Shown here in pieces: positions 20,635-32,488 of a DNA stretch of 64,000 nucleotides; the first letter of the stretch is position 1; each line of letters begins with the position of its first letter. The DNA lies in contig NC_081861.1 of assembly GCF_963259705.1 (NCBI RefSeq), positions 66,135,623 through 66,199,622 of the forward strand, written 5' to 3'. Under the pieces are notes generated by a model. That model saw only the letters and a program-made list of their open reading frames with translations. It was not told the DNA's origin and did no database searches. Source of the stretch: Myotis daubentonii (taxonomy: Eukaryota; Chordata; Mammalia; Chiroptera; Vespertilionidae). A program made the position numbers and the translations under genes.

Positions 20635-21430
20635 AGTTCTGGCTAGGAAAGAATTCAGAGTTAAGACAAACTATAGGAGAAAGTGTATTTAGAAAGTCAA
20701 AGAGGTAGAAGAAGTGAAGGGTAAAAGAAATAGGCTTAGCAAACAAGTTATAGAGATGAAAGAAGGGTCTTTCGAGCTTAGGAGAAAGAGAGAGGCAAGG
20801 AAGACGCCTCTCTTGGTGAAGGGGATGGGGACAGGCATGTGTACTACATAGGAAGAGCTACATGGGGTCCTCTATCTTGAGGGTGTTTATCTGGAGGTCA
20901 CAGGGGAGGATCCCAATAAAATATTCATCAGCTTTCCAGGTGTGTCCTTTTAGGGTCTTGGTCTCTACTGATTGGTCGGCTCCAGGGCAGGGGGTCATTA
21001 GTCAATGCAGTTGGTCTTGATTTCAGCTGTGAAATTGCTTGCTAGTTTTGCTACTTTTCTGGGCCTGGAGCTGAAACACAACTGAAGCCTAGATGTATTT
21101 GATGTGGGTCAGAAACTTATTGTCCTGGAGGCTTAATGTTTAAGGACTGTTCTTCAGCCCTCTTATTTTTTCCTTCTCAAAGGGAGTCTACCACAGGACT
21201 ACGGACAGGACATGCTAGTGGAAGAAAGGTCAGGGTTGGATCTGAACACATGGCCAGCGATATGCTAGGGGAGGAAAAGTTAACCTGGGGGAGAGGTCCT
21301 TGCTTTCCCAGATTTCCTCACTGTAGGCACGCAGAGCTTTCTGCTCTGGTGACCTTCTGTACCTGGCCTATCATCCTTGCTCTGCTCATGTCTGTCTAAA
21401 TGCCGACCACAATACTAACTATGACCCTTT
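20635..21430. other. Unclassified LTR-like block
   Basis: This is a coherent, non-low-complexity block ('aagaattcagagttaagaca', 'gcttagcaaacaagttatag', 'cctctatcttgagggtg') that reads like an old endogenous-retrovirus LTR or LTR-adjacent region. Paired LTRs, a primer-binding site and retroviral domains were not found, so the class is open. The 87-codon frame at 21136-21399 has no recognised motif. Confidence 0.3.
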
Positions 21431-21629
21431 GCTTTCTGAGTCAGAAATGTGTTTTTTTTTTCCTTCCACATGCAAAATATACTCATAAATCTAGTTCATG
21501 TATTTTCTTTGCTAGCTAGTAAACTCCGTGCAGACAAGGCCATGTCTATTTTACTAACCTGTTCTCAGCATTGTGCTTGAAATATTGTAGCTGCTCAAAA
21601 ATCTTGTTTAATTAAAGAATGAAGAAATA

Positions 21630-21827
21630 GCCCTGGCTGGTGTGGTGTAGTCGGTTGGGCATTGTCCCATACACCAAAAGGTTGCTGCTTTGATTCCCTG
21701 TCAGGGCACATGCCCAGGTTGGAGGCTCAATCCTTGGTAGGGGGCATGCAGGGGGCACATGTTTTTCTCTCTCTCCCCCTCTCTCTTCTTCTTTCTCTAA
21801 AAATCAATAAAATTAAAAAAAAAATAA
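21630..21827 (+). mobile_element. Ves-related SINE
   Basis: The head 'gccctggctggtgtggtgta' shows a subfamily with 'ccatacaccaaaaggttg'. The CT body and A-tail are short. The flanking duplication is 'agaatgaaRRaata'. Confidence 0.9.
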
Positions 21828-23569
21828 GAATGAAGGAATAAACTGAAATAGACTGGATGAATAGCATTTTTCCCATTTTTGCTTGGAATGGTACAGGAAA
21901 AGTACCTACAGATTGGTGAAAGGCTCCATAAAGCTAACACAGAGCTCAGAAGTAGATTTAGTGACTGGGGTCTATTGGATGACACTTTTTCCCCCTCTCT
22001 AAATTGACATGTCTGTGTTCTGTACAACTGTGGAGAAATCCATCTGATTAAAATGAAGGTTCTGGTTAGTAGTGATATTTAGAGCTGATTCCTCTCATCA
22101 GAAACATATCTCAAAAGTCTTTCCTGGGTTGCAAATAGGTTTCCACATAGTGGACTGAAATCTCCTTAAGGAAACAAAAAAAGAGAAAGCTTTCTAGGCC
22201 AATGTTCCCCTTCAGACCCACCCACTAAAAAAGAAAACTTTGAAATTAATTAGTACATGAGAGTTTTATATTTTGTTGGCTTGATGCTGTTCTGGAAAAC
22301 AATAGAATTATATCTAGAAGCTAAAAGCAAACTGCCTATTTTTTCCCCCCAAGAGAAACACTTTGTTATACCTTGAATGTTAAAGCATTTTCCTCCCACA
22401 TATTTTTGAGCTTTTGAATGTGCATTAATCACCAACATACCCAAGGAGGCAGAGATAATTATCTCCTTTATAATAATGATAATGTCATGGGAGACAAAAT
22501 GACTTGCTGATGCGGAGTGAGTCAGAAACAAAGTCCTGGTTTCCTAATTAACAGGCCACTGGCCCTACTGCCCAGGATTGTGGCTTTGATATCGGTCCTC
22601 TTCCCCACTGGGTGCTGCTGGGGGTGGAGTTCTTACAATATCCCAAGAAAATGAATTTTCTGAAACTTGCATGGGAGGATAAATGATTTTTATTCATGTG
22701 GAATTAAATCCCTGTGTTTCTGCAGTCCCATTTCCCTTAGTTCAGTCATAGAAGTATAGCTGAGGTTTCAGTAAAGCTAGAAGGAAAGCTAGTGTCTAGA
22801 ATTTCCTTTCCATGTTGCAGCCAGGTTCAGTACAGTATCAGGATAGTTTCAGTCCATTAGTCCATTTTGTGAGTAGGTCCACATGGCCATGGGACACACA
22901 GGAGAATGCCAGGAGCTCAAGTGTGAGCCATGAGCCAAGCATGCCAGGAGGAACCAAGAAAGTGAACCTCTTTGTTCAGGGGATTCTATATCGCAAATTT
23001 TTGTGCACTTGCATTGGCTACGGCTACGCCCATTCTGGCCAATGACCTCTGTTTCCAGGTGTGACTGATAGCAAGCACCTATCCTAGTCATCCCAACTTT
23101 ACTGGGCATGTATCTATTTTCTCTTTGTCCAGTCCCCTTCCTCCAATGTTTTACAAAGAACATGCCTATAATGTCTGGCCTTTGTTCCTTTCCTATTATT
23201 AATAACTAGCTAATTATAATGGTATCAGTTTTATTTCATGTTCCTTGGCACTGTTGGGCAGCTTGGATAGGGTGACAATATATTCTATATTGTTGCAGCT
23301 CTGGTGAACCCCTACTGCCTCAATGTTATTTGCAGACTATAATTACATATTAGTAATCTTGAACACTAACAATAGTGGGAACAGAGTCATGCAGATGCAT
23401 ATTCACATAATCACTTGCTATGCCATTATAGCTTCTTTGAGCAGATACGATCAAAAGGCAGCACATAGCCAGAGCATGTCTGCTGCAACTATCATGTAGG
23501 ATGAAACCCAGTGTGTGAGAAGGCAAGAAAACAGAGAGCTACACACTGTTCATTCATTTTCTCCTCCTC

Positions 23570-23570
<1 letters not shown>
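21828..23570. other. Spacer, nothing recognised
   Basis: About 1.7 kb without a gene. Opposed overlapping frames at 22812-23045 (+) and 22849-23163 (-) lack motifs. The stretch 22800-23170 is more GC-balanced than its surroundings and could hide an old LTR, but I see no paired ends. Confidence 0.45.

Positions 23571-23575
<5 letters not shown>

Positions 23576-23621
<46 letters not shown>
23576..23621. repeat. TA microsatellite
   Basis: (TA)n run ending 15 bases before the 3' terminus of Helitron H5. Confidence 0.95.
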
Positions 23622-23627
<6 letters not shown>

Positions 23628-23635
23628 CATGCACA

Positions 23636-24662
23636 CTAGAGGTATGGTGCACAAAATTAGTGCATGGAGGTGGGGGTTTCCCTCAGCCCAGCCTGCACCC
23701 TCTCCAATTGGGGATCCCTGTGGATCGGGCCTAAACTGGCAGTTGGACATTCCTCTCACAATCTGGGACTGCTGGCTCCTAACTGCTCACCTGCCTACCT
23801 GCCTGATTGCCCTTAACTGCCTCTGCCTGCCAGGCTTATCACCCTTAACTGCCCTCCCCTGCCAGCCTGGTTGCCCCCAACTGCCCTCCTTTTCAGGCCT
23901 GATTTCGCCGCCCCCCCAACTGCCCTCCCCTGCTGGCCAATTTGGTTCTGATTAGTCAGTTTCTATGCCAGCATCAAAAGCTCCACCTCCTAGGCAGCTA
24001 TTGGATCCCCACAGCACCCATATTTGGTTCTGATTGGATGGTTCCTATGCCAGTCAGTGGCAAAAGCTCCTCCTTCTAGACAGCCATTGGTTCTTCACAG
24101 CACCCACATTTGGTTCTGATTGGTTGGTTCTTATGCCAGTCAGCATCTCTGGGCTTATCTCTGGGCCTGATCAGAGAGGCAGAGCTGAAGAGCAGCCCCC
24201 AAGAGGCCGAGAGAGAAAGAAAAGCCCGGCTGTTGGCAAAGCTCGGAAAGAAAGAGGGAGAGAAAGAGAGAGGCAAATACTGATCAACAGGTGCCACTGA
24301 GGCTGCGGATCAGACCCTGCCTCTCTCTCTGGGTCTCAGCCCCCTGGCCAGTCAGTTCTGGGTCACCAGGCTGCAGCGGGGTAGTCAGTGCTGGGTTGCC
24401 ACAGCACTGACTGAAGGACTTCCGAGTTGGTCAGCCTTTGGTCGGGATCGGTTGCTACAACCCTGGCTTTTTATATACAGTGGGGCCTTGACTTATGAGT
24501 TTAATTCATTCCGAGACCGAGCTCGTTAAAGAGCTCATTAAGGAGCTCGTTAACTCAAATTACTTTATCAACTCAATGCAAAAAATCAGCGGAGAGACAG
24601 CTGGTATCTCAAAAAACTCGTTAGTCGGGACACTCCTAAGTCAAGGCCCCACTGTATTAGGA
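23636..24662 (-). mobile_element. Helitron (H5), minus strand, interrupted
   Basis: CTAG at 23636-23639 with the hairpin 'gtgcacaaaattagtgca' marks the 3' end. The 5' end (TC, read in reverse) is at 24662-24661 and is split from the body by a MITE at 24478-24654. The interior has a C-rich array of about 40-base units (23790-23935, shared with H10 and H14) and three units of about 88 bases containing 'ggttctgattgg' (23937-24155). Confidence 0.88.
24478..24654 (+). mobile_element. 177-bp TA-target MITE, copy 2
   Basis: It has the same length as copy 1 and sits in the opposite orientation. TA duplications lie at 24476-24477 and 24655-24656. It sits within the 5' terminal sequence of Helitron H5, so it is younger than H5. 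Confidence 0.93.
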
Positions 24663-24667
24663 TAGTT

Positions 24668-24879
24668 CTGTGGTCTTCAAACTGTGGCTCACAAGCCTCA
24701 TGTGGCTCTTTGGCCCCTTGAGTGTGGCTCTTCCTAAGCCTTAGGAGTACCCTAATTAAGTTAATAACAATGTACCTACCTATATAGTGTAAGTTTAAAA
24801 AATTTGGCTCTCAAAAGAAATTTCAATCGTTGTACTGTTGATATTCAGCTCTGTTGACTAAAGAGTTTGCCAACCACTG
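24668..24879. mobile_element. Non-autonomous hAT element
   Basis: The ends 'ctgtggtcttcaaact' and 'gtttgccaaccactg' are inverted relatives. The perfect 8-base target duplication 'ggatagtt' lies at 24660-24667 and 24880-24887. The interior carries 'gtggctctttggccccttga' and 'aatttggctctcaaaagaaa'. The left duplication overlaps the last three bases of Helitron H5, so the hAT inserted later. Confidence 0.9.
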
Positions 24880-25155
24880 GGATAGTTGATAGTATTACAG
24901 ATATCTGCCCACTTAAAAAAAAATTTTTTTCTCTATACACAAGGACAGTTGAAATGCAAAGAAAGTTGTTGTTGGCTATTTTGACCAAGCCAAAAATGTG
25001 CTTCTCCTATCTGCTTGCTATAATAATCAGTTCATTCCCACTTCACCCCTTGGCTGATCAATCCTGAATGATAGAAAGAAAAATTTTACAGGAAAATAGA
25101 TAGCTTCTTATTTTTGTATTCTTATTATTGAGCAGCGATGTGAGTTTTTTCCTTT

Positions 25156-25158
<3 letters not shown>

Positions 25159-25207
<49 letters not shown>
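25159..25207. repeat. TC microsatellite
   Basis: A (TC)n run without a SINE head upstream, unlike the runs at 16257 and 32410. Confidence 0.95.
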
Positions 25208-25211
<4 letters not shown>

Positions 25212-25439
25212 TTCTTGCCAATAACCACTTCCTAGTTCAACTATGCCTAATTTTTCTCTTATTTTATAGCAAAAAACTCTTCAAAAGTATTAGATATATT
25301 AACTTTTTGAAGCTTATTTTTTATTTTATCTTGAGCCCACTTCAGGCAGGTCTTGCCATGACCTGTTTATTAAATTGGCTGTGTCAAGGTTACTAATAAA
25401 GCCAATATTGTTAAATTCATTGATGAATACTCAGTGCTC

Positions 25440-26940
25440 ATCTAATTGACCTTTCAGCAGAATTTGACACAATTGGTAGCCCATTGCCCTCTAAATACTG
25501 TTTTTCAATTTGTTTTCAGGATGCCATATACTTAATATTCTCCTGTCTCACTGGTGACTTCTCCATTTCCTTGTCTTATTCCTCCTCATCACCTAGATCT
25601 TAAAATACTCAAGATACAAGATACAATGGGTTCAGTACTTGGTCCTCTTCTCTCACCTATCTAAACTTGTGTCTTTAAAAAAATGCTACATATTGAATGA
25701 CTCCCAAATGAGTATCTCCAGCCCAGACCTCTCCTCTAAAATTCAGGTTAATATAGCAAGCTTATATTCTATGCCTCTACCTGGATATTTTATACGCAAT
25801 CTCAAACATATTCAAAATTGATATTCTGATAAACACCCCTAAACCTGCTATTTCAGAAGTCTTCCTCATTTTTTAGTGGCAAGGTAATTCTTCCCTTAAA
25901 CCAAATCCTTATAGTCACCAAATCACTAGAGTCATCTTTTACCTTCTGTTTCTTTCACACACCAAATCCAGATCCATCAGCAAGCAAATCCTGTCTGCTC
26001 TACCTTCAAAATATAGTCTATCCAGAATCTTACCATCTTCCATCACCTCCACTGCAATAATCTGGTCCTTTATTATTACTATAGCATCTACACTGATCTT
26101 CCTACTTCCACTGTTGTCTCCTTTCCATCTCTTCTCAGCAGAATAGTCTGAATGATTCTGTCGAAAATGAAGCTAACTCATGTCATGCCCCTACTTCAGA
26201 GGCTTCCAATGAAAGAGGGGAAATTTAAAAAGCATCTTGAAAGACTTCTACTACTCTTCAAGTAAAGCCAAAGTAAACTGATACATGATCTAGCCCAGCC
26301 GTGGGCAAACTATGGCCCGTGGGCCGGATCCAGCCCGTTTGAAATGAATAAAACTAAAAAAAAAAGAGACCGTACCCTTTTATGTAATGATGTTTACTTT
26401 GAATTTATATTAGTTCACACAAACTCTCCATCCATGCTTTTGTTCCGGCCCTCCGGTCCAGTTTAAGAACCCATTGTGGCCCTTGAGTCAAAAAGTTTGC
26501 CCACTCCTGATAGCCCCTTTTACCTATCTCACATCATCTCCTATTACTCTCTCCATTTATCACTCTACTCCACTGTTCCCAAGAGTGTGTATGCACCAGG
26601 TATACACCTGCCCAATGGCTTTGCACTTATTGTTTTCTCTACCTGGGAAAATTTTTATGCAAATATCTAGTAATTCACTCCCATACTTCATCCATGTCTT
26701 TATTCAACAGTCAACTTCACTGTAAGGCCTTCTCTGGCCACCTGATAAAAAATGTAAAAATTACTTTTTCCCTTCTGAACTTATTACCACCCAGAATATT
26801 ACATACTTTAATTTTGTTGTTTACTTTTTGTGTCCTTCCACTAGGCTCAGAAAGTTAGAGATATTATTTTTGTTGTGTCTCTTTTTGGCACACAGAAGTG
26901 CTTATTCAGATTAGTTGAATGAGTGACCAAATAAATTAAC
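25440..26940 (+). mobile_element. L2 (LINE-2) 3' half, about 1.5 kb, split by a hAT MITE
   Basis: It follows the L2 3' ORF and tail: 'gacctttcagcagaatttga' (the AFDT region of the RT domain), 'tggttcagtacttggtcct', 'aaatccagatccatcagcaa', 'gctaactcatgtcatgccc', then 'gcactta..tctacctgggaa', 'aaggccttctctggccacc' and the end 'gttgaatgagtgacc'. All frames are broken. It is the longest L2 in the window. Confidence 0.75.
26296..26509 (+). mobile_element. Non-autonomous hAT MITE ('gtgggcaaac' family), copy 1
   Basis: The ends are 'cagccgtgggcaaac' and 'gtttgcccactcctg'. The flanks 'atctagcc' and 'atagcccc' are a decayed 8-base duplication. The second copy, at 39132-39354, is in the opposite orientation. 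No coding capacity. Confidence 0.88.
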
Positions 26941-26984
26941 TTTGGAGTAATAACAAACTAATATTTTATATAATATAGCAATTA

Positions 26985-27480
26985 GCTCCTGCTGACTAAT
27001 AAACCACCCTGAAAGTTAGTGGTTTAAAACAGCAGCTATTTACTTAGCTCATTATTGTCTTTATTAACAATTTTGTCTGAACTCAAACTAGACAGTTCTG
27101 GTCCTGGCTGGGCTAACTACTGCATTTTGGTCTTCTACAGGTCAGCTAGGTAGTTTTCAGTCTTAGTGAAGAAAACATTGTCAATTTGGTCACATGCTTG
27201 TCATCATTGAGAAAGCTATTTCAAACTATTCACCTGATACCTGGAAAGAGAGCAAAAATATGCAAGGCCTTTCAAGACTAGGTTTGGAACAGGCTCAACA
27301 TCAGTTTAGCAACATTCAATTGATCAAAGACATACCAAGAATTGCTCAGAATAAAAGGATGGGGAAATAAACGCTTAATGGAAGGTGTTTCAAAGTCATA
27401 GCGCAAAGGTGCATGGGTATGAGGAGGGACATAATTTCAGCCATTTTGCAAATAATTTACAACTGCAGGCTAGCAAGGGA
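26985..27480 (+). mobile_element. Ancient interspersed repeat, family not assigned (second copy)
   Basis: 'gcagctatttacttagctc', 'ctggtcctggctgggctaac' and 'aggtgtttcaaagtcatag' with 'cagccattttgcaaataatt' follow a well-known old mammalian repeat. It shares layout with 19938-20395. Confidence 0.55.
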
Positions 27481-28335
27481 AGATCAGAAATTCTCTCGAG
27501 ATAGCTTTATGGATTAGAAGCATCACCAACTCCCCTGAGTGGTTTAGTTTAAAACAAGAATCAATAATCTCTTAGTATCCATGAATCTTTCAATGAGACC
27601 ATACTTTCCATTTAAGTAACCTGATCTTATACCTCTTTATACAATTTATGACTCTGGATCAATATTATGAAACAACATAAGAGAATGGAACAATAATAGC
27701 CATTTTCAACATTGACTTCCATTTTTCAAATATATTTATATAGCAAATACCTTTGGAAAATAAAGATACTGACTCTTTCCAGAGCAAAGAGCAGGTTTGT
27801 TTAATCTCCAGTGTAAAAAAGGTAATATCTCCTAATAGGGCAAAGTTCAAGTGGGTCTGTTTGCTGCCCAGTGTAAAAGATCTGGTTCCCTGAGCTCAGT
27901 GTTCTTCCGCATTGATGCAAAGCAGGTACATATGCAGAATTCATGCAGGGCCACTCCATAGCACCCCATGGAATTTGATGGCAAGGGGAACTAATGTGAG
28001 CCTGAGATCACTGTGCTGTGAATAATAAAGACTTATGATTCTGACCAGTGGTCCTTTGTTTTCTGCCAGTATCCATGAAATGCAGCAAGTTAGTTCACAT
28101 TGGTTAGCTTGCAAGTATGGTAAAATTCCAGAACCTTCACAGTTCATATATTTTTATAATGTACATCATTTAAATATGTATACATTTATTATTTAAATCA
28201 TATGAGCACACACCAGGTTGTTTACAAATATGGTAAACATAAAAACATCAGCACTTTTCTTTGAGTCTCTACATTATAATCTATTGTGGTATGGCTACAT
28301 AGGGAACAAATATCTTACATAAAAGCGAACTGTTC
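27481..28335. other. Spacer, nothing recognised
   Basis: AT-rich, with no gene. The minus-strand frames at 27665-27850 and 27941-28147 show no domain. Confidence 0.5.
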
Positions 28336-28532
28336 TAGCCCAGCCAGTTGTAGCTCAGTGGTTGAGCATTGACTTATGAACCAAGAGGTCATAGTTCGAT
28401 TCCCGGTCAGGGCACATGCCCAGGTTGCGGGCTCGATCTCCAGTCAGGGGCATGCAGGAAGCAGCCGATCAAAGATTCTCTCTCATCAATGATGTTTCTA
28501 TCTCTCTCTCCCTCTTCCTTCCTCTCTGAAAT

Positions 28533-28571
<39 letters not shown>

Positions 28572-28572
28572 A
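28336..28572 (+). mobile_element. Ves SINE with (TA)n tail
   Basis: The head is 'agcccagccagttgtagctc', with an intact B-box 'gttcgattcc'. The tail is a (TA)n run at 28534-28568. The target duplication 'gaactgttcta' is intact on both sides. Confidence 0.95.
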
Positions 28573-28945
28573 AAATGAACTGTTCTAAATTTTTCTGTAT
28601 GTAGTTTGCTCTCTAAAATAATGTGAACTTTTTAAAATCACAAATGTATACAAATGAAAAACTTCTTGCTTACAAAATGCTATTTCATCTCAGAAATGCA
28701 CATACTAAAATTAATATGATAAAGAGAATATTAACAGCTCTGTACTCAAGAAGACATGAAAATTCATAAAACGTTTCATATTTTGAAGAAGAAAAAGAAT
28801 AATAGAATGTATATGACTAAAATAAGAGAAGGCAAGAATGAAGAGAAAAAGGAAGGTAAAAAAGTTGGGTTCAATAAAAAACTAATAAAGCAGTAGATAG
28901 AAGCCAAATATGTAGATAATTACTTTAAACACAATTTATAATATA

Positions 28946-29105
28946 CAGTGGGGCCTTGACTTATGAGTTTAATTCATTCTGAGACTGAGCTCGTTAAGTA
29001 GCTCGTTAAATTACTCTATCAACTCAATGCAAAAAATCGGCCTAGAGACAGCTGGTATCTCAAAAAACTCGTTAGTCAGGACACTCGTAAGTCAAGGCCC
29101 CACTG
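28946..29105 (+). mobile_element. TA-target MITE, copy 3 (160 bp)
   Basis: Same termini and orientation as copy 2. TA is on both sides. It is shorter by 17 bases because one 'gagctcgtta' block is missing. Confidence 0.9.
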
Positions 29106-29689
29106 TAATTAAAAATCTAAAATTGTCAGTGTGGATTAAAAATATATATGTTCTTTAACTATAAATCAAGGGACACATATTATATATAAGGACACAGATG
29201 TTTAAAAATAAAACATACCATGTAAATACATACCATGTAAGCAGTAATCAATAGAAAAATTGCTATGGCTATAGTAATATGAGACAAAAATACTTTATGG
29301 TAAGACACTTTACTGGAAAATGAAATGGGCATTGCGTAATAATAAAAAGTCAGTCCAAAATTCCACTGGAGGAGCATTCTGCAAATACTTGACCATTAAT
29401 CCTCAGAACTGGTACGTTTATCAAAAACAAGAAAAGCCTAAGTCTAAGGAGATATGATGACTAAAATGTAAGGCGGTATCTTGTATGGAGAACAGTAAAA
29501 GTATATTAGGAAAAAAACTAAGGATATATGAACAAAGTACAGAGTTTAATTAATGTATCAATATATGCTCATTAATTATGGTAAATGTACCATGCTCTTA
29601 TAAGAATTTATTGTAAAAATGATACTTAACACAATTATTTTATATCCAGCTTAGAAAATCCATAAAGAAAAAGAGAATATAGGGGCATA
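29106..29689. other. Spacer, nothing recognised
   Basis: AT-rich sequence upstream of the L1 5'UTR. A minus-strand 65-codon frame at 29180-29377 has no motif. Confidence 0.5.
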
Positions 29690-31096
29690 AGTAAATGCAG
29701 TACTCCCATCCTCCCACAACCAAATCAAAATTACAAATACACTACAGAATAACCATATCCAGAATCACCTGAAATCTAGCTCAAGCGAAGTCCTACAACT
29801 AAGGATATAGAGAAGAAGACACATCAAGACTAGTAAGAGGAGCAGAGACAAGGAACAGGTTGTTCCCACACTAAGGTATGGTAGTTAACAATCAGAGGGG
29901 ATACCTTGCCTGCAGAGGACCTCTAAGGTGCTAGGAATCCCAGCCTCACACCAGACCCCCCAGCCCAGGGTTCCAGTCCTGGGAAGAGAAGCCCTCATAA
30001 CTTCTGGTTTTAAAAACCAGTGGGGATTGTGGCTGAGTGAGATGAAGGGCTGCTGGATTGCCAAGCAGTTCCTCTTAAAGCGCATGGGCTTATTCAGACT
30101 CATTCCGTCGGAGTTCCATAGCTGGACAGCAGCTTGAAAGGCACCAGAGACATTCAGGAAGGAACTGAATTTTCTGGCATCAGAACAAGAGCTGGAGGGG
30201 TAGCTTTCTCCCAGGCAGGAATGTTAGCAGTGGCCATTGTTCCTTGATAAGCCCCTACACCCTAGCAGAGCCCGCAGGTGGGCACCTGAGTCTCCATCAA
30301 CCTGGCTATCACTGTTTGCTCCATCCTGGTAATCCCCTGAGACCCCCACCCCACCCAACTTTTGGGTTCACTTAAGCTGTTTCCAGTGGTTTTTCTATAG
30401 GAAAAGCCTTTCTTGGATCATGCCTCAGACTTTCCTAAAATCTCCCAAACAAGAAGCATCTGGCCTTGGCAAGCCCCATACCCATTGTTAAGTGGCCCCA
30501 TGCCAAGTACTAACAGTAGCCAATCTTGGTTCACAGACTGGCCTCTCCTGGACGTCTCCAAGCTGAGCACTAGTAGCAGCCATATGAAAACCACTTTGTA
30601 GCTCATGCTGGGTGGTCCCAGGCAGAACACAGTTAACTTCTGACTTTGATCTGTACCTCCCAGGAGGCCCCAGAGCCAGTGCAACCAGTGGACAGCATCA
30701 AACCACATTGAAGCACCACTCAACCACCTCCACAAGTGACACACTTATGGGGTGGATTCAGCGGGCACCAGAGCCTCATGGAATTAAGTCCTGCCCTAGA
30801 GGTTGGCCCCTGTACAGCTCATACTCCATAGTGGTCACAGCTAGTCTTCACAGCCAATTGGCCTGGAGGTAAACCCTTCCCATTGACAGGTCGACAGCAC
30901 TCAAGGCTACAGTAGGCTATAACAAGAAGGTGTACACAGCCAACACAAGGGATGCATCCTGAGTACCCAGCTTGGATGATCAGGGAGGCTGTGCCACTGG
31001 ACCCTAAAGAACAACTACTACATAGGACACTACCAAGCCTGGAAGATGTAGCAGTTCTACTTAATACATAGAAAGAAACACAGGGAGGCTGTCAAA
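29690..31096 (+). mobile_element. L1 5'UTR
   Basis: GC-richer, non-coding sequence with the recognisable mammalian L1 5'UTR pattern 'cttctggttttaaaaaccag', 'gggattgtggctgagtgaga' and 'gcagttcctcttaaagcgca', leading directly into ORF1. The exact 5' end is uncertain by about 100 bases. This is the only L1 in the window that retains its promoter region. Confidence 0.75.
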
Positions 31097-31449
31097 ATGA
31101 GGAGACAAAAAAACATGTCCCAGATGAAAGAACAGAACAAAACTCCAGAAAAAGAAGTAAACAAAATGGTGACAAAAGATCGACCAGATGCAGAGTTCAA
31201 AACACTGGTTATAAAGTTGTTCAACAAACTTAGGGGAAGAGTAGATGAATTTAGTGAGAACTTCAACAAAGAGATGATAAGTCTAAAAACAGAACTAGAA
31301 AATATTTTAAAAAGCCAGTTAGAAATGAAGAAGACATGAACTGAAATGGAGAATACATTACAGGGAATCAATAGTGGAGTAAAATGAAGCAGAGGATCAA
31401 ATCAGAGATTTGGAAGATAACGGAAGCAGAAAACACCAAATCAGAACAG

Positions 31450-31451
<2 letters not shown>

Positions 31452-31498
<47 letters not shown>
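31452..31498. repeat. GA microsatellite within L1 ORF1
   Basis: The (GA)n run expands a natural purine-rich stretch of the coding sequence. Confidence 0.95.
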
Positions 31499-31501
<3 letters not shown>

Positions 31502-31725
31502 GTTTAAGGAGCCTCTGGGACAACTTCAAGCATAGCAACATTTACATCATGGGAGTGATGCAAGGAGAAGAGAAAGAGCAGAGAATTGAAAACCTACATG
31601 AAAAAATAATGGTGGAAAACTTCCCTACCCTGGTGAAGGAAATAATTCAGGAAGCACCGAGTCCCAAACAAGATGAAACCAAAGAAACCTCACCAAGACA
31701 TAGTATAATTAAAATGCCAAATATT

Positions 31726-31950
31726 AGCATTAGCCGGTTTTGTTCAGTGGTTAGAGCTTCAGCCTACAAACTGAAGGGCCCCGGGTTTGATTCTGGTCAA
31801 GGGCACATGCTGGCTCGCAGGCTCAATCCCCAGTAGGTGACATGCAGGAGGCAGCCGATCAATGATTCTCTCTCATCATTGATGTTTCTATCTCTCTCTC
31901 CTTCTCCCTTCCTCTCTGAAATCAATAAAAATATATTAAAAATAAATAAA
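31726..31950 (+). mobile_element. Ves SINE inside L1 ORF1
   Basis: The head is 'attagccggttttgttcagt', with complete body and tail. The duplication 'taaaatgccaaat' flanks it and interrupts ORF1. Confidence 0.94.
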
Positions 31951-32230
31951 ATGCCAAATTTTAAAGACAAAGAATCTTAAAAGTAGCAAGAGAAAAGCAG
32001 TTATCTACAAGGGAGATCCCATAAAATTTTCAGCTGATTTCTCAACAGAAATTTGCAGTCTAAGACTACTCTACCCAGCAAAGCTATCTTTAGAATAGAA
32101 GAACAAATAAAGCACTGCACAGAAATGAAAAAGCTAAAGGAGTTCATCACCACCAAACCAATTTACATGAAATGTTAAAGGACCTTCTTTACAAAAAAGA
32201 AAAAAAAAGATAAAAAAGATGAATAATAAA

Positions 32231-32267
32231 ATGGCAATAAATTCATATCTATTAACAATTTAATTTA
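32231..32267 (+). pseudogene. L1 ORF2, first codons only
   Basis: An ATG at 32231 opens MAINSYLLTI, the L1 ORF2 start, and then stops. The rest of ORF2 (endonuclease, RT) is absent; after the next SINE the sequence is already 3'UTR. See findings. Confidence 0.6.
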
Positions 32268-32424
32268 GTCCTGGCCAGATGGCTCCATGGTTGCAGCATT
32301 GACCTGCACACCAAAGGGTCACGGGTTTAATGTCCAGTCAAGGGTATGTGCCTGGATTGAAGTTTCGATACTTGGCCCTGGTTGGGATGTGTGTAGGAGT
32401 CAACTAATTGATGTATCTCTCTCA

Positions 32425-32488
<64 letters not shown>

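Larger units (their letters stand above)
31097..32195 (+). pseudogene. L1 ORF1 pseudogene, split by a SINE
   Basis: ORF1 encodes the trimeric RNA-binding protein of L1. The first part (31097-31339) is coiled-coil (LVIKLFNKLRGRVDEFSENF). Then come a frameshift, a second piece (31384-31720) with an expanded GA run (31452-31498) encoding RE repeats, and the RNA-recognition part (SNIYIMGVMQGEEKEQRIEN, IIQEAPSPKQDETKETSPRH). A Ves SINE inserts at 31726. The C-terminal domain resumes after it as decayed 'aagacaaagaatcttaaaag' and 'aggagttcatcaccaccaaa'. It cannot make a full protein. Confidence 0.85.
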
